From Odontesthes bonariensis (taxonomy: Eukaryota; Chordata; Actinopteri; Atheriniformes; Atherinopsidae), in NCBI RefSeq assembly GCF_027942865.1, contig NC_134517.1, positions 9,009,705 through 9,073,704 on the forward strand: a stretch of DNA of 64,000 bases, in the 5' to 3' direction. The notes beneath the pieces are model-generated. The model was given only the letters and a program-made list of their open reading frames with translations, had not been told where the DNA came from and made no database searches. Below, in pieces: positions 23,288 through 36,107 of the stretch (position 1 is its first letter; every line of letters starts with the position of its first letter). Made by a program: the position numbers and the translations under genes.

Positions 23288-26200
23288 GTCCCTTCGAAGC
23301 GGCGACCTGTCCCTTTGAAGCGGCAAACTGTCCCTTTAAAGAGGCGAACTGTCCCTTTAAAGAGGCGAACTCTCCCTTTAAAGCGGAAAACTGTCCCTTT
23401 AAAGCGGCGAACTGTCCCTTTAAAGAGGCGAACTGTCCCTTTAAAGCATTAAACTGTCACTTTAAAGCGGTGAACTGATCCTTTAAAGAGGCAAACTGTC
23501 CCTTTAAAGAGGCGAACTGTCCTTTCAAAGCGGCGAATTGTCCCTTTAAAGAGGCAAACTGTCCCTTTAAAGCGGCAAACTGTCCCTTCGAAGCGGCGAC
23601 CTGTCCCTTTGAAGCGGCAAACTGTCCCTTTAAAGAGGCGAACTGTCCCTGTAAAGCGGCGAACTGGCGCTTTAAAGAGGCGAACTGGCCCTTTAAAGCG
23701 GCGAACTGTCCCTTTAAAGAGGTGAACTGTCCCTTTAAAGCAGGGAACTGTCGCTTTAAAGAGGCGAACGGGCACTTTAAAGAGGCGAACTGTCCCTTTA
23801 AAGCAGGGAACTGTCGCTTTAAAGAGGCGAACTGGCACTTTAAAGCGGCGAACTGTCCCTTTAAAGAGGCGAACTGTCCCTTTAAAGCGGAAACTGTCCC
23901 TTTAAAGCAGCGAACTGTCCCTTCAAAGAGGCGAACTGTCCCTTTAAAGCATTAAACCGTCACTTTAAAGCGGTGAACTGACCCTTTAAAGAGGTGAACT
24001 TACCCTTTAAAGAGGTGAACTGACCCTTTAAAGCGGCGAACTGTCCCTTTAAAAGTGAAATTTCCCTTTAAAGAGGCGAACTGTCCCTTTAAAGAGGCGA
24101 ACTGCCCCTTTTAAGCGGCAAACTGTCCCTTTAAAGAGGCGAACTGTCCCTGTAAAGCGGCGAACTGGCGCTTTAAAGAGGCGAACTGGCCCTTTAAAGC
24201 GGCGAACTGTCCCTATAAAGAGGCGAACTGTCCCTTTAAAGCAGGGAACTGTCGCTTTAAAGAGGCGAACTGGCACTTTAAAGAGGCAAACTGTCCCTTT
24301 AAAGCGGCGAACTGTCCCTTTAAAGAGGCGAACTTTCCCTTTAAAGCGGCAAACTTTCCCTTTAAAGCTTTAAACTGTCCCTTTAAAGAGGCGAACTGTC
24401 CCTTTAAAGCGGCGAACTGTCCCTTTGAAGAGGTGAACTGTCCTTTTAAAGTTGTGAATTTTCCCATTAAAGAGGCGAACTTTCCCTTTAAAGCGGCAAA
24501 CTGTCCCTTTAAAGCGGCAAACTGTCCCTTTAAAGAGGCGAACTGTCCCTTCAAAGCGGTGAACTGGCTTTTAAAGCAGCGAACTGTCCCTTTAAAGCGG
24601 CGAACTGTCCCTTTAAAGAGGTGAACTGTCCCTTTAAAGAGGCAAACTGTCCCTTTATAGAGGCGAACTGCCCCTTTTAAGCGGCAAACTATCCCTTTAA
24701 AGCGGTGAACTGACCCTTTAAAGAGGCGAACTGTCCCTTTAAAGCGGAAAACTGTCCCTTTAAAGCGGCGAACTGTCCCTTTAAAGAGGCGAACTGTCCC
24801 TTTAAATCATTAAACCGTCACTTTAAAGCGGTGAACTGACCCTTTAAAGAGGCGAACTTACCCTTTACAGAGGTGAACTGACCCTTTAAAGCGGCGAACT
24901 GTCCCTTTAAAAAGTGAAATTTTCCTTTAAAGAGGCGAACTGTCCCCTTAAAGAGGCGAACTGCCCCTTTTAAGCGGCAAACTGTCCCTTTAAAGAGGCA
25001 AACTGTCCCTGTAAAGCGGCGAACTGTCCCTTTAAAGAGGCGAACTGTCCCTTTAAAGCAGGGAACTGTCGCTTTAAAGAGGCGAACTGGCACTTTAAAG
25101 AGGCAAACTGTCCCTTTAAAGCGGCAAACTGTCCCTTCGAAGCGGCGACCTGTCCCTTTGAAGCGGCAAACTGTCCCTTCAAAGAGGCGAACTGTCCCTT
25201 TAAAGAGGCGAACTCTCCCTTTAAAGCGGAAAACTGTCCCTTTAAAGCGGCGAACTGTCCCTTTAAAGAGGCGAACTGTCCCTTTAAAGCATTAAACTGT
25301 CACTTTAAAGCGGTGAACTGATCCTTTAAAGAGGCAAACTGTCCCTTTAAAGAGGCGAACTGTCCGTTCAAAGCGGCGAATTGTCCCTTTAAAGAGGCAA
25401 ACTGTCCCTTTAAAGCGGCAAACTGTCCCTTCGAAGCGGCGACCTGTCCCTTTGAAGCGGCAAACTGTCCCTTTAAAGAGGCGAACTGTCCCTGTAAAGC
25501 GGCGAACTGGCGCTTTAAAGAGGCGAACTGGCCCTTTAAAGCGGCGAACTGTCCCTTTAAAGAGGTGAACTGTCCCTTTAAAGCAGGGAACTGTCGCTTT
25601 AAAGAGGCGAACGGGCACTTTAAAGAGGCGAACTGTCCCTTTAAAGCAGGGAACTGTCGCTTTAAAGAGGCGAACTGGCACTTTAAAGCGGCGAACTGTC
25701 CCTTTAAAGAGGCGAACTGTCCCTTTAAAGCGGAAACTGTCCCTTTAAAGCAGCGAACTGTCCCTTCAAAGAGGCGAACTGTCCCTTTAAAGCATTAAAC
25801 CGTCACTTTAAAGCGGTGAACTGACCCTTTAAAGAGGTGAACTTACCCTTTAAAGAGGTGAACTGACCCTTTAAAGCGGCGAACTGTCCCTTTAAAAGTG
25901 AAATTTCCCTTTAAAGAGGCGAACTGTCCCTTTAAAGAGGCGAACTGCCCCTTTTAAGCGGCAAACTGTCCCTTTAAAGAGGCGAACTGTCCCTGTAAAG
26001 CGGCGAACTGGCGCTTTAAAGAGGCGAACTGGCCCTTTAAAGCGGCGAACTGTCCCTTTAAAGAGGCGAACTGTCCCTTTAAAGCAGGGAACTGTCGCTT
26101 TAAAGAGGCGAACTGGCACTTTAAAGCGGCAAACTGTCCCTTTAAAGCGGCGAACTGTCCCTTTAAAGAGGCGAACTTTCCCTTTAAAGCGGCAAACTTT

Positions 26201-27920
26201 CCCTTTAAAGCTTTAAACTGTCCCTTTAAAGAGGCGAACTGTCCCTTTAAAGCGGCGAACTGTCCCTTTGAAGAGGTGAACTGTCCTTTTAAAGTTGTGA
26301 ATTTTCCCATTAAAGAGGCGAACTTTCCCTTTAAAGCGGCAAACTGTCCCTTTAAAGCGGCAAACTGTCCCTTTAAAGAGGCGAACTGTCCCTTCAAAGC
26401 GGTGAACTGGCTTTTAAAGCAGCGAACTGTCCCTTTAAAGCGGCGAACTGTCCCTTTAAAGAGGTGAACTGTCCCTTTAAAGAGGCAAACTGTCCCTTTA
26501 TAGAGGCGAACTGCCCCTTTTAAGCGGCAAACTATCCCTTTAAAGCGGTGAACTGACCCTTTAAAGAGGCGAACTGTCCCTTTAAAGAGGCGAACTGTCC
26601 CTTTAAAGCGGAAAACTGTCCCTTTAAAGCGGCGAACTGTCCCTTTAAAGAGGCGAACTGTCCCTTTAAATCATTAAACCGTCACTTTAAAGCGGTGAAC
26701 TGACCCTTTAAAGAGGCGAACTTACCCTTTAAAGAGGTGAACTGACCCTTTAAAGCGGCGAACTGTCCCTTTAAAAAGTGAAATTTTCCTTTAAAGAGGC
26801 GAACTGTCCCCTTAAAGAGGCGAACTGCCCCTTTTAAGCGGCAAACTGTCCCTTTAAAGAGGCAAACTGTCCCTGTAAAGCGGCGAACTGGCGCTTTAAA
26901 GAGGCGAACTGGCCCTTTAAAGAGGCGAACTGTCCCTTTAAAGAGGCGAACTGTCCCTTTAAAGCAGGGAACTGTCGCTTTAAAGAGGCGAACTGGCACT
27001 TTAAAGAGGCAAACTGTCCCTTTAAAGCGGCGAACTGTCCCTTTTAAAGAGGCGAACTGTCCCTTTAAAGCGGCAAACTGTCCCTTTAAAGAGGCGAACT
27101 GTCCCTTTAAAGCGGCAAACTGTCACTTTAAAGAGGTGAACGGTCCCTTTAAAGCGGCAAACTGTCCCTTTAAAGAGGCAAACTGGCCCTTTAAAGCGGC
27201 GAACTGTCCCTTCAAAGCGGCAAACTGTCCCTTTAAAGAGGCGAACTGTCTTTTTAAAGCGGCAAACTGTCCCTTTAAAGAGGCGAACTGTCCCTTTAAA
27301 GCGGCAAACTGTCCCTTTAAAGAGGTGAACTGTCCCTTTAAAGCGGCGAACTGTCCCTTTGAAGAGTCGAACTGTCCTTTTAAAGCGTCGAATTGTCCCT
27401 TTAAAGAGGCGAACTGTCCCTTTAAAGCGGCAAACTGTATCTTTAAAAAGGCGAACTGTCCCTTTAAAGCGGCAAACTGTCACTTTAAAGAGGTGAACTG
27501 TCCCTTTAAAGCGGCGAACTGTCCCTTTAAAGAGGCGAACTGTCCCTTTAAAGAGGCAAACTGGCCCTTTAAAGCGGCGAACTGTCCCTTCAAAGCGGCA
27601 AACTGTCCCTTTAAAGAGGCGAACTGTCTTTTTAAATCGGCGAACTGTCCCTTTAAAGAGGCGAACTTTCCCTTTAAAGCGGCAAACTGTCCCTTTAAAG
27701 AGGCAAACTGTCCCTTTAAAGCGGCGAACTGTCCCTTTGAAGAGGCGAACTGTCCTTTTAAAGTGGCGAATTGTCCCATTAAAGAGGTGAACTGTCCCTT
27801 TAAAGCGGCAAACTGTCCATTTTAAGCGGCAAACTGTCCCTTTAAAGAGGCGAACTGTCCCTTCAAAGCGGTGAACTGGCTTTTAAAGCAGCGAACTGTC
27901 CCTTTAAAGCGGCGAACTGT
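23288..27920. repeat. Higher-order block B, second copy
   Basis: Near-identical to 18615-23247. The junction is marked by loss of one 21-bp unit near 23280. It is either a very recent tandem duplication or an assembly duplication; sequence alone cannot separate these. Confidence 0.88.
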
Positions 27921-30708
27921 CCCTTCAAAGAGGCGAACTGGCCCTTTAAAGAGGTGAACTGACCCTTTAAAGCGTCGAACTGTCCTTTTAAAGCGGTGAA
28001 CTGACCCTTTAAAGTGGCGAACTGTCCCTTTAAAGAGGTGAACTGTCCCTTTAAAGAGGCGAACTGTCCCTTTAAAGAGGCGAACTGCCCCTTTTAAGCG
28101 GCAAACTGTCCCTTTAAAGAGGCGAACTGTCCCTTTTAAGCGGCAAACTGTCCCTTTAAAGAGGCGAACTGTCCCTTCAAAGCATTTAACTGTCCCTTTA
28201 AAGAGGCGAACTGTCCCTTTAAAGCGGCGAACTGTCCCTTTAAAGAGGCGAACTGTCCCTTTAAAGTGGCGAACTGTCCCTTTAAAGAGGCGAACTGTGC
28301 CTTTAAATAGGCGAACTGTCCTTTCAAAGTGGCGAACTGGCCCTTTAAAGCAGCGAACTGGCCCTTTAAAGCGGCGAACTGTCCCTTTAAAGAGGCGAAC
28401 TGGCCCTTTAAAGAGATGAACTGACCCTTTAAAGCGGTGAACTGTCCCTTTAAAGCGGTGAACCGACCCTTTACAGCGGCGAACTGTCCCTTTAAAGCGG
28501 CGAACTGTTCCTTCAAAGCGGCGAACTGGCCCTTTAAAGCGGCGAACTCTCCCTTCGAAGCGGCGAACTTTCCCTTTAAAGAGGCGAACTGACCCTTTAA
28601 AGTGGCGAACTGTCCCTTTAAAGAGGCGAACTGTCCCTTTAAAGAGGTGAACTGTCCCTTTAAAGCGGCGAATTGTCCCTTTAAAGAGGCGAACTGTCCC
28701 TTTAAATCGGCGAACTGTCCCTTCAAAGCGGCGAACTGTCCCTTTTAAGCGGCAAACTGTCCCTTTAAAGAGGCGAACTGTCCCTTTAAAGCGGCGAACT
28801 GTCCCTTTAAAGAGGCGAACTGTCCCTTTAAAGTGGCGAACTGTCCCTTTAAAGAGGCGAACTGTCCCTTTAAAGCGGCGAACTGTCCCTCTAAAGAGGT
28901 GAAGTGTCCCTTTAAAGCGGCGAATTGTCCCTTTAGAGAGGCGAACTGTCCCTTTGAAGCATCAAACTGTCCCTTCGAAGCGGCGAACTGTCCCTTTTAA
29001 GCAGCAAACTGTCCCTTTAAAGAGGCGAACTGTCCCTGTAAAGCGGCGAACTGTCCCTCTAAAGAGGCGAACTGTCCCTGTAAAGCGGCAAACTGTCCCT
29101 TTAAAGAGGCGAACAGGCCCTTTAAAGAGATGAACTGACCCTTTAAAGCGGCGAACTGTCCCTTTAAAGCGGTGAACCGACCCTTTAAAGCGGCGAACCG
29201 TCCCTTTAAAGAGGCAAACTGTCCCTTTAAAGAGGCAAACTGTCCCTTCAAAGCGGCGAACTGTCCCTTTAAAGAGGCGAACTGTCCCTTTAAAGCGGCG
29301 AACTGTCCCTTTAAAGAGGCGAACTTTCTCTTTAAAGATGCGAACTGTCCCTTTAAAGCGGCGAACTGTTCCTTTAAAGCGGCGAACTGGCCCTTTAAAG
29401 CGGCGAACTCTCCCTTCGAAGCGGCGAACTGGCCCTTTAAAGAGGCGAACTGACCCTTTAAAGTGGCGAACTGTCCCTTTAAAGAGGCGAACTGGCCCTT
29501 TAAAGCGGCGAACTTTCCCTTTAAAGAGGCAAACTTTCCCTTTAAAGAGGGGAACTGGCCCTTTAAAGCGGCAAACTGTACCTTTAAAGAGGCGAACTGT
29601 CCCTTCAAAGAGGTGAACTGTCCCTTTAAAGCGGCGAACTGTCCCTTTAAAGAGGCGAACTGGCCCTTTAAAGCGGCGAACTTTCCCTTTAAAGAGGCGA
29701 ACTGACCCTTTAAAGTGGCGAACTGTCCCTTTAAACAGGCAAACTGGCCCCATAAAGCGGCGAACTGTCCCTTTAAAGAGGCAAACCTTCCCTTTAAAGA
29801 GGGGAACTGGCCCTTTAAAGCGGCGAACTGTCCCTTTAAAGAGGCGAACTGTCCCTTCAAAGAGGCGAACTGTCTCTTTAAAGAGGCGAACAGGCCCTTT
29901 AAAGCGGTGAACTGTCCCTTTAAAGAGGCGAACCGGCCCTTTAAAGCGATGAACTGTCCCTTTAAAGCGGCGAACTGTCCCTTTAAAGACGCGAACTGTA
30001 CCTTTAAAGAGGCGAACTGTCCCTTTAAAGAGGCGAACTGGCACTTTAAAGCAGCGAACTGGAACTTTAAAGCGGCGAACTGTCCCTTTAAAGAGGTGAA
30101 CTGCCCCTTTAAAGAGGCGAACTCTTACTTTAAAGAGGCGAACTGGCCCTTTTAAGCGGCAAACTGTCCCTTTAAAGAGGCGAACCATCCCTTTAAAGCG
30201 GTGAACTGTCCCTTTAAAGCGGCGAACTGTCCCTTTAAAGAGGCGAACTGGCACTTTAAAGCGGCGAACTTTCCCTTTAAAGAGGCAAACTTTCCCTTTA
30301 AAGAGGCGAACTGACCCTTTAAAGAGGCAAACTGGCCCTATAAAGCGGCGAACTGTCCCTTTAAAGAGGCGAACTGGCCCTTTAAAGCGGCGAACTGTCC
30401 TTTTAAAGAGGCGAACTGTCCCTTTAAAGAGGCGAACTGTCCCTTCAAAGAGGCGAACTCTCCCTTCAAAGAGGCGAACTGTCCCTTTAAAGAGGCGAAC
30501 AGTCCCTTTAAAGCGGTGAACCGTCCCTTTAAAGAGGCGAACTGTCCCTTTAAAGAGGCGAACTGTCCCTTCAAAGAGGCGAACTGTCCCTTTAAAGAGG
30601 CGAACAGTCCCTTTAAAGCGGTGAACTGTCTCTTTAAATCGGCAAAGGACTGGCTGGGCCACTAATAGCCTTGTTTATATGGTTACATTTAACTGACAGT
30701 TAAGGTGC

Positions 30709-31093
30709 CCCAGCTGCTGCTACACTAATTATATGAGACTCAGGCTTCTCAGAGCCAAAAATACCTCTACGAATAGATGCTTCCCATTCGGAAAACCGTA
30801 AGAGCTACGGGAGAAATTCTCGCAGAATGAGCGAGAGACGCCTTTGGACTTCAATATTCCCGCGTTTCAGATCTGTAGCTTATTCACAGTGAAAGCACGG
30901 ATGAGAGAAAGAAGGGCTGCAGGAGCTGCTGAGATTCTGAGAATTGGATGAATTAAAATCGGGATTTGATGTCTTTGAGCCCCGACATCACTTTGCTCTG
31001 AGGGGCTCTGAGAGCAAACGGTCAGTCCTAGATGAAATATGAAAACGTTTTATGAATCCCAACATAACATGACAGTACAGAATGGCATTGGAG
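30709..31093 (+). repeat. Right copy of the ~390-bp repeat flanking the array
   Basis: Direct-orientation match to 2181-2574. A second shorter match to the left flank (TATGCAATGCCATGGCAGG, about 31815-31871) follows after unrelated sequence. Confidence 0.85.
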
Positions 31094-34000
31094 CCCAGCC
31101 CCGCCGAACTCTCAAGCACATTCTACCAATCAGAATCACTGTAGGCCCCTACGTAGCATAATATCATGTAACATTTAGCGCGCCTGTATAGATACTATTG
31201 GGGCAGGTGTATGATCTGCCCTGGACATGGAAAGGACTCAAAGGGTTTAAGAAATATTACTCCGCCCATCTAGCCAGTGGGAACTTCAGTGCCGCCAAAT
31301 TCCCCTACAAACTTGTTGGATAAAACGGATAACTATGTTGGATTTGATGAAGGATATTGGCTGTTTAATCCGGATTCACGTTTGTGGTATGAGCAAAGCA
31401 ATGTTGAGACAGTAAACAATGTGTTGACAGCTTCGTACATGTACAGTAGGTTACTTGTCTGCTAGCTTAGGTTGGAGCACTGTCGGTGTGTGTGACGTGA
31501 AGCATTTTTCGGAAAAGGCAAAAAAACACGAGTCCAGCAAGGCGCATCTGAATTGTACCATGAAATCAGCCATGCAATGCTTTGCGACAAGTTTCCCTCT
31601 AATTGAAACGTAGACAGTATTAATTCCTTTCACAAACTTTCTCTTCGCTCATTTTCACGTGGCTTTTGTGTTTGTTGAATGGCAGACTTTTATGCGAGTG
31701 CGCACCCCCCCCCCCCTGCGTATGGTTGCATAGACTATTGGCCTATTGCGTATGCTCCATAAAAGCTCGCATTTTGATGATGCAGATCATCTGCCCCGCC
31801 TATTTTCCAGACCACGAGCCGCTACTGCTATGCAGTGCTCTTCTATGCAATGCCATGGCAGGCCCCAATTAGCCAATTATCTGATCCTTTCAGTGCCATG
31901 TAACCCCACTGTGTGGGGTGTGCTTGGGGATCCAAATCCCACCTAGGGGATCTAAACTGTTAGAACTCTGCTGACACCTTTATTGACATCACAGCGGTTT
32001 GCCATGTTTCTGATACAGCTTTAACTTTTCACCACCCGTATAGTCAGAAGCGCTCCCAGCAGATTCTCCTATGTCAACGTCTGAGGCTAACGCCTCTGTT
32101 GGAGGCTAACACCTCTTCTTGAAGCCTCTCACTTAATAAGCTTCAAAGCTGTCAAAGTGGGGTGAAAGTGGCACTCACCCAAACAAATTTCCTTCCTCCT
32201 GCTAGTCAAAAAGCCAGTGCTTCTACCACCTCTCTCCGTTTCCCCCTGGAGATAGATAGACATTTCTGTTGACATAAAAGTGTGACCTCTGGTTGCTCGT
32301 CCTCCAACTCTGACTTTTCCCACTTTCACCCTTGGGATACTGTAGATTGAAGGGAATGACAATCCCATCCTGTCATTCTTGCAACTGAGTCTTCCCTTTA
32401 CTTTGCTGTCTTTTCCTACCCCCCCCCCCCCCCCCTTTCTCCTCTTCACCCCTTCCCCTTTTCTTCCTCTTTCTGTACTTATCTTGTACTTTCCTGAATT
32501 CCTCTAGTGTTCCTCAACGTCTGGTACATGTTTCAATATTTCCAAGTGCTATACGAAGGAATGTTTTCTTTCCCTGCCTTATTTTATAGAAATTCTCTTT
32601 TAGATAAGGGTCCTTTAACTTTCCCACAGCTGGTATGATAAACTGTACTATGAAAACAACTATGTCATGATGACTAGCTAGCTTTAAGGGAAATGTTTAA
32701 AAATGTCAGTCTGAGGAAATGACCCCATTTGCCCTCTGGAGGCTAAGAAATGCAGGTGCATCACCTCATTCTGGCTGTTTCATGTGAGTTCTGCCTGGAT
32801 TTGACGGTTGAAAAACAATCACATGTTATGTTTTCTCATTTTATTGAAAACTAAAGTCACATCATAAGTTTCCTATTTACTCATAATCATGAATTACATT
32901 TACATTTCAAGTCAAATCTTCTACGATCTACTGAATCCATAAAAACTAGTTGTGTTGAAACTGTTGCAGCAGAAACCACAATGGTAATATTTTGTCATTT
33001 TATTGAACATGCTGTGGCAAGTCTGAGCTTAGAGTCCTGGGAAACTTACCTGGAGTTGCTTTAAAACCGGCAGCCAGGGTGTGGCATTTGTGTTAACGTT
33101 GGCTGTTGGCATCGATCAGGATTAATTTTAAAGAATGGTTGATTAACAAGTTTCTTTTTAATTTGACACCCGATCTCATGCAGGATTGTTTGAATTCTTA
33201 ACAATTTATGCAGTTAGATTCACTTTATTCTTGAAGTGGACAAATGCAAATATTATAGTTTCAGTTTAACAATGTTTGTGTGTGTGTGTGTGTGTGTTCG
33301 TGTAGTTTAACCTCTGTACACACCTGCACACTGCCTTTGTTTCAGTCTTGTTTCCCTTTGATTGTTTCTCTTTTGGCTGCTAACTGAATCCATTTGTTAG
33401 CTTAGACACATGATGAAATGATTGCAGTTTGCTTCTATAGTGTGTTATTCCAGGACCCGTGTCTGCCTCAGTGTGTGTTTGATGAGATGCAAGAATGCAA
33501 CTTTCACACCTTGAGGCAGACTTCATGGGAACTTTAATCATGGTTTCTCACACAGAGTGAAACACTGTGATCTAATGCCAGGGCGGAAACTGCAGCTTAC
33601 TACGCTTACAGCTGTTTCTATGTCACAGTAGCCTTTCTGTAATTGTTACAAGTTGTTATTAGCAAAACTCTGGCTTTATTTAATTTTTTTTTTTGGGGGG
33701 GGGGGACACACACTTTGGCAATGCATTTGTTTAAGGATGAGTCTCTTGTATACACTCCTTTTTATGTTTCAACCAACACCTGACAGAAATATCTGAATCT
33801 GTAGCCCTGCAGTGCCTCCATGCAGCCACCTGCCTGATGCCTGGCGCTAACTTGGTAACGAGTTATGTGCTGGGCATGTATGTTTTAAAGGAAAATTCGG
33901 GTTTGTTTCTTCTTTTTTTATTTTATACTTATAAGTACTTCATACAACCCCGTTGTGCACAAGTAGATAGATTATTACCTTGGTGACAGCACTTGCAGCA

Positions 34001-36107
34001 CCCTCGGTTAGGCGAGTCGGAGACATTCTGACAGTGAAGCTGAGCTGAGAGCTACTGAAAACAGGGTCATTGGTAGAGGGATTTTTTTTTGCATTTTTAA
34101 GACCTACAAAATTTCAAAGCAGTTCCAGCGAATTTTATAGAAACTGATTTTTACTCTGTGTTAGCTTCGCAAATGGACAGTTATTTACTGACTGTAAATG
34201 TTTTCTGGGCTGAATGTTCGTGTTGCTCTGTGTCACAGTGGCTGCCTGAAGGAGCCGGCTGCTGATCAGCAGAGTTGATCAGGAGCTGTGCAAGACTTTT
34301 GCAACGATTTGAAAAATGGCAAATGTTACAGCTTTTCCAGGCCTTTCAGTCATTTTTACCTTTTCCTAATAGTGAGAGTAAATAGCTGCCTGATGCAAAA
34401 GTGACATGGTGTAAAATTCCCAAATTATAGCATTTACTCAAAACACTAACATTTTTGAGGTCTGCGTCGTTTTAGATGGCGAAAATCTGCTCTTCTGTCG
34501 TCCGGTTCTGAGTAGCTTAAGCTTGGCTGCCCCTTGGCGTGTAATACAAATTCTCCATTAAATGCATGCTCAGAAACTAATTTGTTTCTTTTAGAAATGA
34601 GCAGGCCTGTTGCTTGGGGTTTTTAGAAGTCGATAATATGTTTGCACGGTGCTTATCCTTTGAAGCCACATGTAAATCAAATGACATAAAACAGCAAAAG
34701 TTTCAGAACCAAACATCCATCTACTTTCTTGTAACTCTTAGTTAGTTTTGACTTGTTCTGCGATATCTGCAACAAACAGGTTGCCTGTTCTGGGTTTAAA
34801 TGGCTCCCCTAATGTTTGTGATTACCAGCAACAGACTTGCACAGGTGGTCATAGCAATGATAATACGATGGATGCCCGGCACTGTTTGATTTGTATAACC
34901 AGCTCTGACTGGATGTCTGGTTTCACAGTGGGATGGAAGTAAGCAATAGTAGCCTTTTGTCGGTAAATCAAAGGCCCCCACAGAGGGGAAAATGGCATGC
35001 TGGGACCAAAACAGATGGTGATGGATCTTTAAATGACCCTTTTTCACAGACCAGCATGTTAGACACACGTGCACTTAAATGTGGCCTCGTACATTACTGG
35101 AGGATTGTGTGTGTGCGTGGTTTTCCGTGGTGTGTGAATGCTATCACTTTGTAGCTAATGGACCAATTTTTGAGGTGTTGAGCTTTACACAACTGCCCTC
35201 AGAATGTGAGGAAATATCTGTTGTGTACTTGTGTGCTGGCGTGAGTGCATTTGTTTCCAGATGAACAACACCATCAATTTACAAACCAACGGGCCAATTC
35301 TACTCGACAGAAGGAGTTGAGGGGCAGTTTGTTGATTGTGAAATCGATGTGAGGTCTCCCCCATCCATTCAGCGAGATGGCTCCCAAAGTGAGGATCTCC
35401 GAAAGAGTGCCACATGCCTCCAAGCAAAATGGTTTGTCTTTGAAGCTATTTTATTCACCACTGGCGCTTCACATCATTGCTAATTTCCCAGAGGTGATCT
35501 ATCATGTGGAGGAAATTTTATTATCAAGTGTCAGGTAAATGATCTACATTTGAATGCCTTAGGGGAGAAAGCCTGCACATTCACACCTAGTGTCGAGAAT
35601 GGTTAGGAGCAAGGTGAGGAGTTATGCTTTTCTAAGATAAGTGTCAGATTCCAGTAAAGTGCCCATATGTTAAGCTCACTGGGTCCTGTATTGGGGATGT
35701 GTATGAAGGCTTTTTATTCCTGTTCACTTGTTTGTCAAAAACAAAATAAGATTTTGTCCCTTAAGCAGTTTGAAGAGACTCATAACACATTTAAAGTTTC
35801 CTCCTAGATATTGGCACAGTTTGTTCTTTCTTTTTAAACGTAAGCTCTGGAATAAGAACCGATTCTGTCACTCAGAAGCCAAAGCTACTGAAAAAAAAAG
35901 CAAAATCGAATGCATTTTTATGCATTAGACAGATAATTAGTCACAAATAAACAAGCCTCCAAAGTTTTGACTTCAACTTTAGGTTGACATTTGTTGCCAA
36001 TATTTGCATTCTTCTGACCCTAAATGAAGCAGAATTCTCATTCTCTCATTCAGATGTTTCTGTTTCTGTTGTCAGACAGCAAAACAAGGCAAAAGCTGGG
36101 ACTGAAA
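31094..36107. other. Gene-poor region; only simple repeats recognised
   Basis: No supported gene was found. Homopolymer runs are C12 at 31705-31716, C17 at 32419-32435 and G11 at 33695-33705. Short frames here have no domain or codon pattern that I recognise. Confidence 0.5.
33277..33297. repeat. (GT)n microsatellite
   Basis: About ten uninterrupted GT dinucleotides. Confidence 0.9.

Larger units (their letters stand above)
3341..30646. repeat. 27.3-kb minisatellite array of a 21-bp unit
   Basis: The unit has three parts: the palindrome TTTAAA, a GC-rich centre (GCGGCG or GAGGCG) and AACTGTCCC. Length minus the three inserted elements gives about 1,200 units. Common variants are GCGGCA, GCGGTG, GAGGTG, CTGGCCC, CTGACCC, CTTCAAAG, CTTTGAAG and a CTTTTAAG form that shifts the stop-containing frame. 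In many parts GAGG and GCGG units alternate, giving a weak 42-bp period. Because 21 is a multiple of three, each frame repeats as a heptapeptide. The plus strand reads FKAANCP or LKRRTVP and the minus strand GQFAALK or GTVRRFK, and only two frames carry a TAA/TGA per unit. Apparent long frames (up to ~840 codons at 5778-8294, minus) open on GTG-type starts and ATG is almost absent, so I do not annotate them as genes. Confidence 0.97.

Noticed and set aside
3341..30646. CRISPR-like regular repeats
   Set aside because: Units are contiguous with no spacers, there are no cas genes, and the genome is eukaryotic.
3308..30662. Dozens of long open frames in the satellite as a repetitive protein family
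   Set aside because: They arise because the unit is seven codons long. The same DNA is open in four frames on both strands, starts are GTG-type, ATG is nearly absent, and no frame is preferred by the substitution pattern.
32129..32449. Minus-strand 106-codon frame
   Set aside because: It contains a C17 homopolymer read as poly-Gly, no domain, and no splice or polyadenylation context.
33890..34500. Another TTAA-type MITE beginning AAAGGAAAATTCGGG
   Set aside because: No matching inverted right end could be found.
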